Under the pieces are notes generated by a model that worked only from the letters and a program-made list of their open reading frames with translations, was not told the origin of the DNA and did not search any database. The position numbers and the translations under genes were made by a program. A stretch of DNA of 64,000 nt from Thiothrix unzii (GTDB taxonomy: Bacteria; Pseudomonadota; Gammaproteobacteria; Thiotrichales; Thiotrichaceae), in NCBI RefSeq assembly GCF_017901175.1, contig NZ_CP072793.1, forward strand, positions 2,294,001 to 2,358,000. Direction: 5' to 3'. Each line of letters starts with the position of its first letter. Position 1 is the first letter of the stretch. Below, piece after piece: positions 56,740 to 64,000 of this stretch.

Positions 56740-59349
56740 ATGAGAATGGACAAACTCACCAGCAAGTTCCAACTCGCCCTGCAAGACGCGCAATCGCTCG
56801 CGTTAGGGCGTGATCATCAATTCATCGAACCCGCGCACTTAATGATCGCGCTGCTCGATCAGGAAGGCGGTTCCACACGCGGTTTGCTCACCAAAGCCGA
56901 TGTCAACGCCAACCAATTGCGCTCCAAACTCGGCGAAGCCCTCGACCGGATGCCCTCCGTGTCCGGCGGTGATGCAGGCAGCGTGCATGTGTCCAACGAC
57001 CTCAGCAAACTGCTGAACGTCACCGACAAAATCGCCCAGCAACGCAAAGACCAATACATTTCCTCCGAACTCTTCATCCTCGCCGGATTGGAAGACAAAG
57101 GTACGCTCGGCAACCTGCTGCGTGAATGCGGTGCAACCAAAGGCGCAGTCGAAAAAGCCATCGAAGGAATGCGCGGCGGGCAAACCGTCAATGACCCCAA
57201 CGCCGAAGACCAACGCCAAGCCCTCGACAAATACACCATCGACCTCACCGAACGCGCAGAACAGGGCAAAATTGACCCCATCATTGGGCGTGACGAAGAA
57301 ATCCGCCGCATGGTGCAAATCCTGCAACGCCGCACCAAAAACAACCCCGTGTTGATCGGCGAACCCGGCGTAGGCAAAACCGCGCTGGTCGAAGGCTTGG
57401 CGCAACGCATTGTCAACGGCGAAGTTTCCGAAGGCATGAAAGGCAAACGCCTGCTCTCGCTTGACCTTGGCGCATTGCTGGCAGGCAGCAAATACCGGGG
57501 CGACTTTGAGGAACGCCTCAAAGCCGTGCTCAATGACATTGCCAAAGCCGAAGGCAATATCATCCTGTTCATCGACGAATTGCACACCATGGTAGGCGCA
57601 GGCAAAGCCGAAGGCGCAATGGACGCGGGCAATATGCTCAAGCCCGCCCTTGCCCGTGGCGAATTACACTGCCTCGGCGCAACTACCCTCGACGAATACC
57701 GCCAATACATCGAAAAGGATGCCGCGCTCGAACGCCGCTTCCAGAAAGTGCTGGTCGATGAACCGACGGTGGAAGATACCATCGCCATCCTGCGCGGCTT
57801 GCAGGAAAAATACGAAGTGCATCACGGTGTGGAAATCACCGACCCCGCGCTGGTCGCAGCCGCCACGCTATCACACCGCTACATCACCGACCGTCAGTTG
57901 CCAGACAAAGCCATCGACCTGATCGACGAAGCTGCATCCCGCATCCGGGTCGAAATCGACTCCAAGCCGGAGGTGATCGACAAGCTCGACCGCCGCCTGA
58001 TTCAGCTCAAGATCGAACGCGAAGCCTTGAAAAAGGAATCTGATGACGCATCCAAAAAACGCCTCGCTGACTTGCAGGCTGAAATTGATCGTTTGGAAAT
58101 CGAATCCGCCGATCTGGAAGAAATCTGGAAAAGCGAGAAAGCCGACGTGCAAGGCACTTCCCACATCAAGGAAGCCCTCGACCAAGCGCGGCTCGAATTT
58201 GAAACCGCCCGCCGCGCAGGCAATTTGCAACGCATGGCGGAACTGCAATACGGGCGCATCCCCGAACTCGAAAGCCAGTTGGCGCAAGCCGACGATGCTG
58301 CCGCCCACACCGAATCCAAAGCGCCCAAATTGCTGAAAACCAAGGTGACGGAAGACGAAATTGCCGACATTGTATCGCGTTGGACAGGCATTCCCGTCAG
58401 CAAAATGCTCGAAGGTGAAAAGGACAAGCTGCTGAAAATGGAAGAAGTGCTTGCCAAGCGCGTGATCGGGCAAACCGAAGCCGTGGTCGCAGTTTCCAAC
58501 GCCATCCGCCGTGCGCGTGCCGGGCTTTCCGACCCTAATCGCCCTAGCGGTTCGTTCCTGTTCTTGGGGCCTACGGGGGTGGGTAAAACCGAACTCACCA
58601 AGGCGTTGGCGACCTTCCTGTTCGACACCGACGACGCGATGGTGCGGATTGATATGTCCGAATTCATGGAAAAGCATTCCGTTGCCCGCCTGATCGGTGC
58701 GCCTCCGGGCTATGTCGGCTACGAAGAAGGTGGCTATTTGACCGAAGCGGTGCGCCGTCGCCCGTATTCTGTGATCTTGCTGGACGAGGTGGAAAAAGCC
58801 CACCCCGACGTATTCAACGTGCTGCTGCAAGTGCTGGACGACGGGCGTTTGACTGACGGGCAAGGCCGTACCGTGGATTTCCGTAATACCGTCATTATCA
58901 TGACTTCCAACCTCGGTTCGCACCTCATTCAAGAGATGTCGGGCGAAGCCAACTACGAGCGCATGAAAGCAGCGGTGATGGAAGTCGTTGGCACGCATTT
59001 CCGCCCTGAATTTATCAACCGGATTGACGAAACGGTGGTCTTCCATCCGCTGGATCAGGCCGAAATTCGCCAGATTGCCGACATCCAGCTCAACAACTTG
59101 CGCAAGCGTCTGGCAGCCCGTGATTTGGGCATCCAGATCAGCGATGCTGCGCTCGACCTGTTGGCAGAAGCTGGTTTCGACCCTGTGTACGGCGCACGTC
59201 CGCTCAAACGCGCCATCCAGCAGCAGGTTGAAAATCCGCTGGCACAGCAAATTCTTGGCGGCAAGTTTATGCCGGGGGATACGATTGCGGTGGGAGTGGA
59301 AGAAGGTCGGCTGACGTTTACGGCGTTAGTTGAGGCTGCGCAAGCCTAA
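56740..59349 (+). CDS. clpB: ATP-dependent chaperone ClpB
   Basis: 869 residues from the ATG at 56740 ([21 protein letters not shown]). Double Clp-N domain, NBD1 Walker A GEPGVGKT at residue 207, a coiled-coil middle domain (about 410-525) and NBD2 Walker A GPTGVGKT near residue 610. It disaggregates proteins with DnaK. I looked for a sigma-32 promoter in 56492-56739 but found only weak partial matches (CTTGAA at 56661). Confidence 0.97.
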   Translation: MRMDKLTSKFQLALQDAQSLALGRDHQFIEPAHLMIALLDQEGGSTRGLLTKADVNANQLRSKLGEALDRMPSVSGGDAGSVHVSNDLSKLLNVTDKIAQQRKDQYISSELFILAGLEDKGTLGNLLRECGATKGAVEKAIEGMRGGQTVNDPNAEDQRQALDKYTIDLTERAEQGKIDPIIGRDEEIRRMVQILQRRTKNNPVLIGEPGVGKTALVEGLAQRIVNGEVSEGMKGKRLLSLDLGALLAGSKYRGDFEERLKAVLNDIAKAEGNIILFIDELHTMVGAGKAEGAMDAGNMLKPALARGELHCLGATTLDEYRQYIEKDAALERRFQKVLVDEPTVEDTIAILRGLQEKYEVHHGVEITDPALVAAATLSHRYITDRQLPDKAIDLIDEAASRIRVEIDSKPEVIDKLDRRLIQLKIEREALKKESDDASKKRLADLQAEIDRLEIESADLEEIWKSEKADVQGTSHIKEALDQARLEFETARRAGNLQRMAELQYGRIPELESQLAQADDAAAHTESKAPKLLKTKVTEDEIADIVSRWTGIPVSKMLEGEKDKLLKMEEVLAKRVIGQTEAVVAVSNAIRRARAGLSDPNRPSGSFLFLGPTGVGKTELTKALATFLFDTDDAMVRIDMSEFMEKHSVARLIGAPPGYVGYEEGGYLTEAVRRRPYSVILLDEVEKAHPDVFNVLLQVLDDGRLTDGQGRTVDFRNTVIIMTSNLGSHLIQEMSGEANYERMKAAVMEVVGTHFRPEFINRIDETVVFHPLDQAEIRQIADIQLNNLRKRLAARDLGIQISDAALDLLAEAGFDPVYGARPLKRAIQQQVENPLAQQILGGKFMPGDTIAVGVEEGRLTFTALVEAAQA

Positions 59350-59353
59350 TCTT

Positions 59354-59392
59354 GTAGCTGTGGGTGAGGTAAAGTGCTTCATCCACAGCTAC
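59354..59392. terminator. Hairpin between clpB and the ComJ-like gene
   Basis: Long stem GTAGCTGTGG (59354-59363) with CCACAGCTAC (59383-59392), extendable by four more pairs including one G-U. No T-run; likely a transcript-end hairpin for the two convergent genes. Confidence 0.55.
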
Positions 59393-59400
59393 CACCTACT

Positions 59401-59853
59401 TCACGCAGGTTCAGCCGTCGTCAACAATGGATAGCTAGGAGAAAGTTGATCATCTACCTGTAACAACCGAAACTCTGCTTGCTCTCTCCGCACAAAGCTA
59501 AACTTAATCATATCGGTGGGTAACATTTCGCAATACAACGCAACTTCACCCTGCGGCAAATTCATAATAATACTGCCTCCAATGCTGGCAATCTCTACCT
59601 GACCCGATGCAGGTATACGGAAAGGAACCAAGAAGCTACGAACACTGTTTGGTGATGGGGAAAAGGTTGCGGCGTCAGATACCACGATATTGCCGCACAT
59701 AACATCTTTGAGTGTTCTGAAGGATACACTGCCATCTCGCCAAGCAAATCCCTGCGCTGCGTGTGCTGGAGACCAATGATTAAAAGGTTGGGGTAAGGCT
59801 GGATCAAAAACGGCGATTTGTGCGTAACTGATATTCACCGTAACTTTCTGCAT
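59401..59853 (-). CDS. ComJ-like protein
   Basis: 150 residues. VTVNISYAQIAVFDPALPQP, HAAQGFAWRDGSVSFRTL and a beta-rich middle (LVPFRIPASGQVEIASIGGS) resemble the ComJ family, whose Bacillus member inhibits the secreted nuclease NucB. There is no signal peptide. In this locus, beside a toxin remnant and an immunity-like gene, it may act as an inhibitor of a nucleic-acid-targeting toxin, but that is inference. Confidence 0.6.
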   Translation of the reverse strand: MQKVTVNISYAQIAVFDPALPQPFNHWSPAHAAQGFAWRDGSVSFRTLKDVMCGNIVVSDAATFSPSPNSVRSFLVPFRIPASGQVEIASIGGSIIMNLPQGEVALYCEMLPTDMIKFSFVRREQAEFRLLQVDDQLSPSYPLLTTAEPA

Positions 59854-59911
59854 ACTGGATTACTCGACTGTCTAATGGTTGCACGTATCCCCTACCACTA
59901 AGTGTCGTCGA

Positions 59912-60310
59912 TTAAATTGATTGATCATCGCCAAGCCTGTTAAGCAGTTGGAAAAACCAACGCACTGTTTCAACAGAAAATGTTTCATCGGCGGGCACTG
60001 GGTACAATACGCACAAAACTGCCCGCATCGCAGTATCAACTTCGTCACCGATGGCAATGCTGCTTCCCTTGTTATCTAAATATTGCCAACATTGGGTACG
60101 TGCTGCATCCATTCGTTCAGGTGTCCCCCCCTCTTGAAGCCAATAAGATTGAGCTATTTCTAGTGATTCTTGCCCAACGGCAGGGAGCCGCGTATTCACG
60201 GAGGCTAAATAATGGCAGAGAAGCCGCATAAACTCCCTATGCTGTTCTTTTATCGGGAACTTGCTCTTTATTTGCTCAATGTATTGATTAATCATTTCAT
60301 CATTAATCAT
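59912..60310 (-). CDS. Putative immunity protein paired with the deaminase toxin
   Basis: 132 residues from the ATG at 60310, all-helical by pattern, with SLEIAQSYWLQEGGTPERMD, QCWQYLDNKGSS and VETVRWFFQLLNRLG. The ATG overlaps the toxin stop codon by eight bases, so its translation is coupled to the toxin. A longer frame to 60394 is rejected because it would run through the toxin. I do not name the family; helical Trp-rich proteins are common toxin immunities. Confidence 0.6.
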   Translation of the reverse strand: MINDEMINQYIEQIKSKFPIKEQHREFMRLLCHYLASVNTRLPAVGQESLEIAQSYWLQEGGTPERMDAARTQCWQYLDNKGSSIAIGDEVDTAMRAVLCVLYPVPADETFSVETVRWFFQLLNRLGDDQSI

Positions 60311-61034
60311 GTTTGACTCCAAACTGATCCAAAAGATGTTGGCATGATGTGCAGGCTGGTTTCGGTGTTCCGTGTCCTTTGCCAGATGTCCCAATATTGA
60401 CTGCCTTACTTGTTCCTCCCGCAGGATTCACACCCGCTTCTAATGCTTGGCTTACACAGCCTGCTTCTGCACAATGACCGTGCCAAGGTGCACGTTGAGA
60501 GAGAGGTACTTGATCAAGTCCAGATTTTACGCTGGGATGTAAATCACGCGCAGCACCTCCCGTACTAACATCCGTAAATACCTGCCCATTAACACGCAAT
60601 TCAGCCGCTGCACCACTGGCTCGTCCAGCTTGCTGTGCAATATCTGCTGCCGCCTTTGCTGAACCCGCAGATTGTACTGCACGTGTTGTAGCATCTGGAA
60701 TGTGGGTTGGTAAAAGATTATCGACTTTCCCTGCTGCCTTGGCTGCTTTCAATGCTGGAAGGTTTTCCGCCATGCCGACCAACACAACACCTGCATGTTC
60801 TGTTGCTGATAAATATTGCCCATTATTCCACGATTGTTGGGCTTTGGCTGCATTATCCCCAATACCCTGAATATCCGGGATAATTGCCTCCACCAAAGGA
60901 CGGACGAACGCCATCCTAGCTTTGGCAGATTCCAAAGACTCCCCTTCAGACCACGATAAAGCTTCTTGGTATTGCTCTGGTGTTGGAAACGCAGGTTTTG
61001 CCTGCCCAGTAATCCTGAATGGCGGAAGCCTATG
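60303..61034 (-). pseudogene. 5'-truncated polymorphic-toxin remnant with C-terminal deaminase domain
   Basis: The frame is open from a stop at 61035-61037 down to 60303 but has no ATG before residue 8 of the TTG-started form at 60935. The last 100 residues form a zinc-dependent deaminase-like domain: Cys155-Ala-Glu157 in HGHCAEAGCVSQAL and Cys195-x2-Cys198 in PACTSCQHLL, the catalytic CxE and CxxC pattern of bacterial toxin deaminases (YwqJ-like). The upstream part (PPFRITGQAKPAFPTPEQY) looks like a fragment of a longer secreted toxin. It is probably an orphan tip left behind by rearrangement. Confidence 0.65.
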
Positions 61035-61142
61035 TCACCTAACAAAAAACAAAGGTGTTTTGGTCATTATCGGTGCTATTAAGCTGATGGACGGCAGATA
61101 CCAAGTTTAACCAGAAGATGCAGAACCATCCAAAAAAGGCTA

Positions 61143-61229
61143 TTATTAGTTCTGAATTTGGAATTGCTGGCAAAAGTCAGGGAGCGCGAAAATGAACCCA
61201 GCATCAAGGTAACGCTTGATGACTTATGA
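61143..61229 (+). pseudogene. relB-type antitoxin remnant (3' end only)
   Basis: In-frame LNLELLAKVRERENEPSIKV, then TLDDL and a stop at 61227-61229, the C-terminus of a RelB/Phd-like antitoxin. No start or DNA-binding half is present upstream. It overlaps the relE remnant start (ATG at 61219). Confidence 0.65.
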
Positions 61230-61416
61230 GCTAGCTTTCAAGGAAAGTGCCCTGCAAGAATGGCACAAGTTGGATGGCACTATCCGTACCCAGTTCAAAA
61301 AGAAACTGGCTGAACGTTTGGAAGCACCACATGTGCCTTCTGCGCAACTTCGCGGCGTAACAATCAATACCTCATCGCAGGCGTTTCAATCTTCAGCCCA
61401 TTGGAACGTGCCATAA
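61219..61416 (+). pseudogene. relE-type toxin remnant (5' part only)
   Basis: MTYELAFKESALQEWHKLDG, then TIRTQFKKKLAERLEAPHVP, is the RelE N-terminal half. Homology stops after SAQLRG (about 61356), eight bases before the soxA stop codon, and the remaining frame is unrelated, so the C-terminal catalytic residues are missing. With the relB fragment it shows a TA module broken at both ends. Confidence 0.7.
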
Positions 61417-62149
61417 TATACGCCCCCAACAACTTACTTTCTTCCGCATTCGGTGCAAAAGGTTCGGCACGCATCAATGTCAAACACTGCTTAATCCGCA
61501 GATCAAGGTTCGCCATTTCACCAGTATCCAAACGGTAAGCGGGGAAACCGTTGCCCTGCCCTTGGCTGATCTTTTGCCCGCGAATAAACTGCCCCGGATA
61601 ATTATCATGGCAATGGGCGCACGACATATCAATCAAACCAAACCGTATGTGATAAAGCTCTTCGCCCTTTTTCAGCACGTCAGCCATTTCACCATCGGTT
61701 TGCACATTGACAGGTTCACCAATAGCCAAATGACGCACAAACGTTTCCAATGCAATTAATTCAGCGGAATATGCGGGTAACGACGTTTCACCGGATTGTT
61801 TTTCACGACAAATATTAATGCGATCATCCAATCGCACCACACCACCCAACGCTTTATCGTAAATCGGGTAACGGGCGAGTTTTTTCACGTCCAGCTTTTC
61901 GCCTTTTTCACCGTGGCAACTAGCGCATGATTTTCCCGAAGCAGGTTTTTGATTAAACAGCTCGCGCCCTTGCTCAACCGCAATATAACCCGTGTTTTCG
62001 ACCTCATCATCCTGCATGGCGCGGGTTTCTTCTTTGACGAATTCATAACCTGATTTAGCAGGTTTAGGGGCTTCCGCCATTGCGTAGCCGGACACTGCCA
62101 GCAACAATAAACTGCCCACCAACAGGCGCGATAGCGTGCGTGTAATCAT
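61364..62149 (-). CDS. soxA: Sulfur oxidation c-type cytochrome SoxA (diheme)
   Basis: 261 residues with a signal peptide (VGSLLLLAVSGYAMA). Two heme motifs: Cys75-Ala-Ser-Cys-His79 and Cys177-Ala-His-Cys-His181. Cys222 in NLDLRIKQCL is the expected active-site cysteine. SoxXA loads thiosulfate onto SoxYZ in the periplasm. It overlaps soxX by four bases (ATGA). The relE remnant ends against its stop codon, so the insertion scar stops just outside the gene. Confidence 0.93.
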   Translation of the reverse strand: MITRTLSRLLVGSLLLLAVSGYAMAEAPKPAKSGYEFVKEETRAMQDDEVENTGYIAVEQGRELFNQKPASGKSCASCHGEKGEKLDVKKLARYPIYDKALGGVVRLDDRINICREKQSGETSLPAYSAELIALETFVRHLAIGEPVNVQTDGEMADVLKKGEELYHIRFGLIDMSCAHCHDNYPGQFIRGQKISQGQGNGFPAYRLDTGEMANLDLRIKQCLTLMRAEPFAPNAEESKLLGAYIMARSNGLKIETPAMRY

Positions 62150-62616
62150 TTGAGTGTTACCAAGTAAGCGATGACATCTTCCACATCCTGAGCAGCGAGG
62201 AAAGTTCTGCCCTCGTAGCCTTTGCCGGGGCGATTAATCAGGCTAGGGTTTCGGTAAAAACCCGGCATAATCGAATTCGGGTTCAAATGGCGCGAATCCA
62301 CCACCCGCAAGCGCAATTGCGCCTCCGACAAGCGATTAGCAACACCCGATAACGGTGGAGCAATCGTGCCGTAGGCTTCCACGCCCTTAATCGGCAATTC
62401 GTGACAGGCTAAACAATTCCCGCGAGCCGCATCAGCAACGACTTTCTCGCCGCGCGGTGCTTCGCCTTTCAAGCCGCACAATGACGCTGGAATCGAGTAG
62501 TTGACCATCTCCCATTTACAATACGCTTCAGGTGGCGGTGGCACACCTTCAGCTTCCGCCGCCAAACTTGGTGTCGTTGTAAATAGCAGGAAAATTAAAG
62601 TGGTTACAGTTTTCAT
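62146..62616 (-). CDS. soxX: Sulfur oxidation c-type cytochrome SoxX
   Basis: 156 residues with a signal peptide (LIFLLFTTTPSLAA). Heme motif Cys68-Leu-Ala-Cys-His72 in GNCLACHELP and the distal Met117 in NPNSIMPGFYR. Two extra cysteines (AYCKWEMVNY, ASLCGLKG) probably form a disulfide. It partners SoxA. No ribosome-binding site is visible before the ATG, and the predicted transcription start falls at about the ATG itself. Confidence 0.92.
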   Translation of the reverse strand: MKTVTTLIFLLFTTTPSLAAEAEGVPPPPEAYCKWEMVNYSIPASLCGLKGEAPRGEKVVADAARGNCLACHELPIKGVEAYGTIAPPLSGVANRLSEAQLRLRVVDSRHLNPNSIMPGFYRNPSLINRPGKGYEGRTFLAAQDVEDVIAYLVTLK

Positions 62617-62622
62617 AGTGTC

Positions 62623-62663
62623 ATTCTATGCCTCTACACACAAACAAAATTGATTTAAATCAA
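62623..62663 (-). promoter_or_regulatory. FNR-type box and -10 in front of soxXA
   Basis: TTGATTTAAATCAA (62650-62663) is an exact TTGAT-N4-ATCAA site. On the minus strand TAGAAT (62623-62628) lies 31 bases centre to centre downstream, the spacing of a class II FNR-activated promoter at -41.5. The predicted start then lies at about 62616, the first base of soxX. Oxygen-responsive control by an FNR/Anr-like protein is likely. Confidence 0.6.
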
Positions 62664-62728
62664 TACAACTTAAATCATTGTCACAGCAGTAAAAATCACC
62701 CCTGACTCGCCCAATTTGGCACAAGGAA

Positions 62729-63931
62729 TCAGACCCAAACTCTACGCTCATCTGCCCGTTTCTGCCACCGATATAACCACATACTGCACCCCAACGTCAG
62801 GCTATAAACCAACAACGACCCCACCACAATGCCCAACCAGCCTTCCCACGCCCAAAAGGGCGCAAGCACAAACCCGCCGACACTCGCCCCCATGTAATAA
62901 AACACCAAATACAACGACGACGCACTCGCCCGCGCCTGCAACGCATGATTGCTCACCCAACTACTCGCCAGCGAATGCGTCAGGAAAAAACCCAAACTGC
63001 TCACCATAAACCCCCACACAATCGCATACAGGTGCGGAATCAGCGTCAACAACGTACCGCCCATCAACAACACAATCCCCAATCCCATTCCCACAGGCGC
63101 GGAAAAATACTGCGTCACCCGCCCCGACAATGCCGCCGCCAACGTGCCGCTCAAATACGTCAAAAACAGCAAACCCAGCGCGTGCGGCGACAAATAATAC
63201 GGTGCAGCCGCCAATACAAACGTAATGTAACTGTACTGATTCAAGAAAATCATAAAGTTACCGCCCGCAATCAAAAATGCCACCAGCAATACCGGATTAC
63301 GCAAATGCCCGCCCATATCCCGCGCAATGTGTAGCGGATGCAACGGCTTCGGGTGAAAATTCTGCGACTTCGGCAATAGCCACACAAACACCACCAGCAA
63401 CACCGCACTCAGCACCCCCATTGCCCCAAACGCCGCCGCCCAACCGAAATGTTCCCCCACGAAACCACCTACCATGCGCCCCGTCACCCCGCCGAGACTG
63501 TTCGCACTGATATACACCCCCACCGCCAACACCACCGCTTTTCGGGTAAATTCATCGCCCATGTACGCAATCGCAATCGCAGGCAGCCCGCCCAAAAACA
63601 AACCCTGCAACCCGCGCAACACCAACAAACCCGTGTAACTTTCCACCTGCGACAATGCCAATGTCGTCAACACCGCACCCGCCATCGTCACCACCATGAT
63701 CGGTTTACGCCCAATCGCATCCGACAATGGCCCATACACCAACAACGATAAACCCAGCGTCAAAATGGTAATCGTCAAACTCCAACTTGCCTCCAATTCC
63801 GTCAGATGGAATTGTTGCGCCAGTGTCGGCAACAACGACTGCACCACATGCAAATTAGCAAAAATCATCGCCGAACCAAGGCACAACGCCAACGTCGCGG
63901 CACGAAAAGCACGGGTATTCGCTTCAATCAT
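62729..63931 (-). CDS. MFS transporter, YnfM-like
   Basis: 400 residues, twelve membrane helices. MFS motif A appears as LLVYGPLSDAIGRKPIMVV in the loop after helix 2. VVLAVGVYISANSLGGVTGR is typical of the YnfM/arabinose-efflux-like group. AGGAG precedes the ATG. Substrate unknown. It lies upstream of soxX on the same strand, but 112 bases and the FNR site separate them, so it is probably a separate unit. Confidence 0.9.
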   Translation of the reverse strand: MIEANTRAFRAATLALCLGSAMIFANLHVVQSLLPTLAQQFHLTELEASWSLTITILTLGLSLLVYGPLSDAIGRKPIMVVTMAGAVLTTLALSQVESYTGLLVLRGLQGLFLGGLPAIAIAYMGDEFTRKAVVLAVGVYISANSLGGVTGRMVGGFVGEHFGWAAAFGAMGVLSAVLLVVFVWLLPKSQNFHPKPLHPLHIARDMGGHLRNPVLLVAFLIAGGNFMIFLNQYSYITFVLAAAPYYLSPHALGLLFLTYLSGTLAAALSGRVTQYFSAPVGMGLGIVLLMGGTLLTLIPHLYAIVWGFMVSSLGFFLTHSLASSWVSNHALQARASASSLYLVFYYMGASVGGFVLAPFWAWEGWLGIVVGSLLVYSLTLGCSMWLYRWQKRADERRVWV

Positions 63932-64000
63932 CGCAATCTCCTGAATTTCTCCACAGCATACTGGAACAAAGCCGCACCTAATGCCACACTAACCGCAAAA

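Noticed and set aside
56839-59250. Several long minus-strand frames opposite clpB (up to about 450 codons).
   Set aside because: They mirror the GC-rich codon pattern of clpB, have no family-like sequence and lie wholly inside a certain gene.
60922-61110. A plus-strand ORF ending in an IIGAIKLMDGRYQV-like tail.
   Set aside because: It runs antisense to the toxin remnant, has no recognisable family and is best explained as scar sequence.

Overview
The window reads as a chromosomal segment of a sulfur-oxidising gammaproteobacterium, most likely of the Thiothrix/Thiolinea group. The main clues are a soxXA thiosulfate-oxidation pair, a Gram-negative LPS core assembly locus (waaA, waaC, hldE, lpxL-type acyltransferase, O-antigen ligase), an Mla/MCE lipid-transport operon, an RND pump, and gammaproteobacterial-looking housekeeping genes (gltX, pgpA, ispG, rpiA, ilvA, clpB). 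The genus is an inference from gene content, not from a marker gene.

Layout. 1-4.8 kb: 5' part of a very large alpha-2-macroglobulin-like gene that runs off the left edge. 4.8-9.5 kb: two identical tRNA-Glu genes, a small membrane ORF, tRNA-Ala, a CBS-pair protein, gltX, pgpA and a BTAD regulator with a decayed ATPase half. 9.5-14.7 kb: a MerR regulator coupled to a photolyase, rpiA and ilvA. 14.7-15.8 kb: an IS630-family element whose transposase is broken at two homopolymers. 15.8-24.9 kb: an FGE-like fold protein, a dienelactone hydrolase, ispG, a four-gene MCE/Mla-type operon (STAS-permease, ATPase, MCE protein, lipoprotein), a DUF2157/GDYXXLXY pair and a ferredoxin/cytochrome c pair.

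24.9-42.2 kb is a long LPS/surface-glycan region. A core of ordinary composition (waaA, waaC, a WaaE-like GT2) leads into an AT-rich block of glycosyltransferases, an FkbM methyltransferase and an O-antigen ligase, then returns to hldE and an lpxL-type acyltransferase. Two ORFs in the AT-rich block carry poly-G tracts that could make them phase variable. 42.2-52.2 kb: slyD, tpx, an RND/MFP pair, small envelope proteins and amtB, the last with an NtrC-like palindrome upstream. 52.2-59.4 kb: a giant FAD/Fe-S oxidoreductase (DUF3683 type) and clpB.

59.4-61.4 kb, between clpB and soxA, is a small scar of toxin-related genes: a ComJ-like protein, a putative immunity protein translationally coupled to a 5'-truncated deaminase toxin, and both halves of a broken relBE module. 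soxXA follows, preceded by a perfect TTGAT-N4-ATCAA FNR-type box, and an MFS transporter closes the window. No CRISPR array, rRNA, prophage or replication origin was seen. The accessory interest lies in the toxin scar, the possible phase-variable LPS block, the photolyase/MerR unit and the FNR-box/soxXA promoter. I did not find a clearly new multi-gene system.
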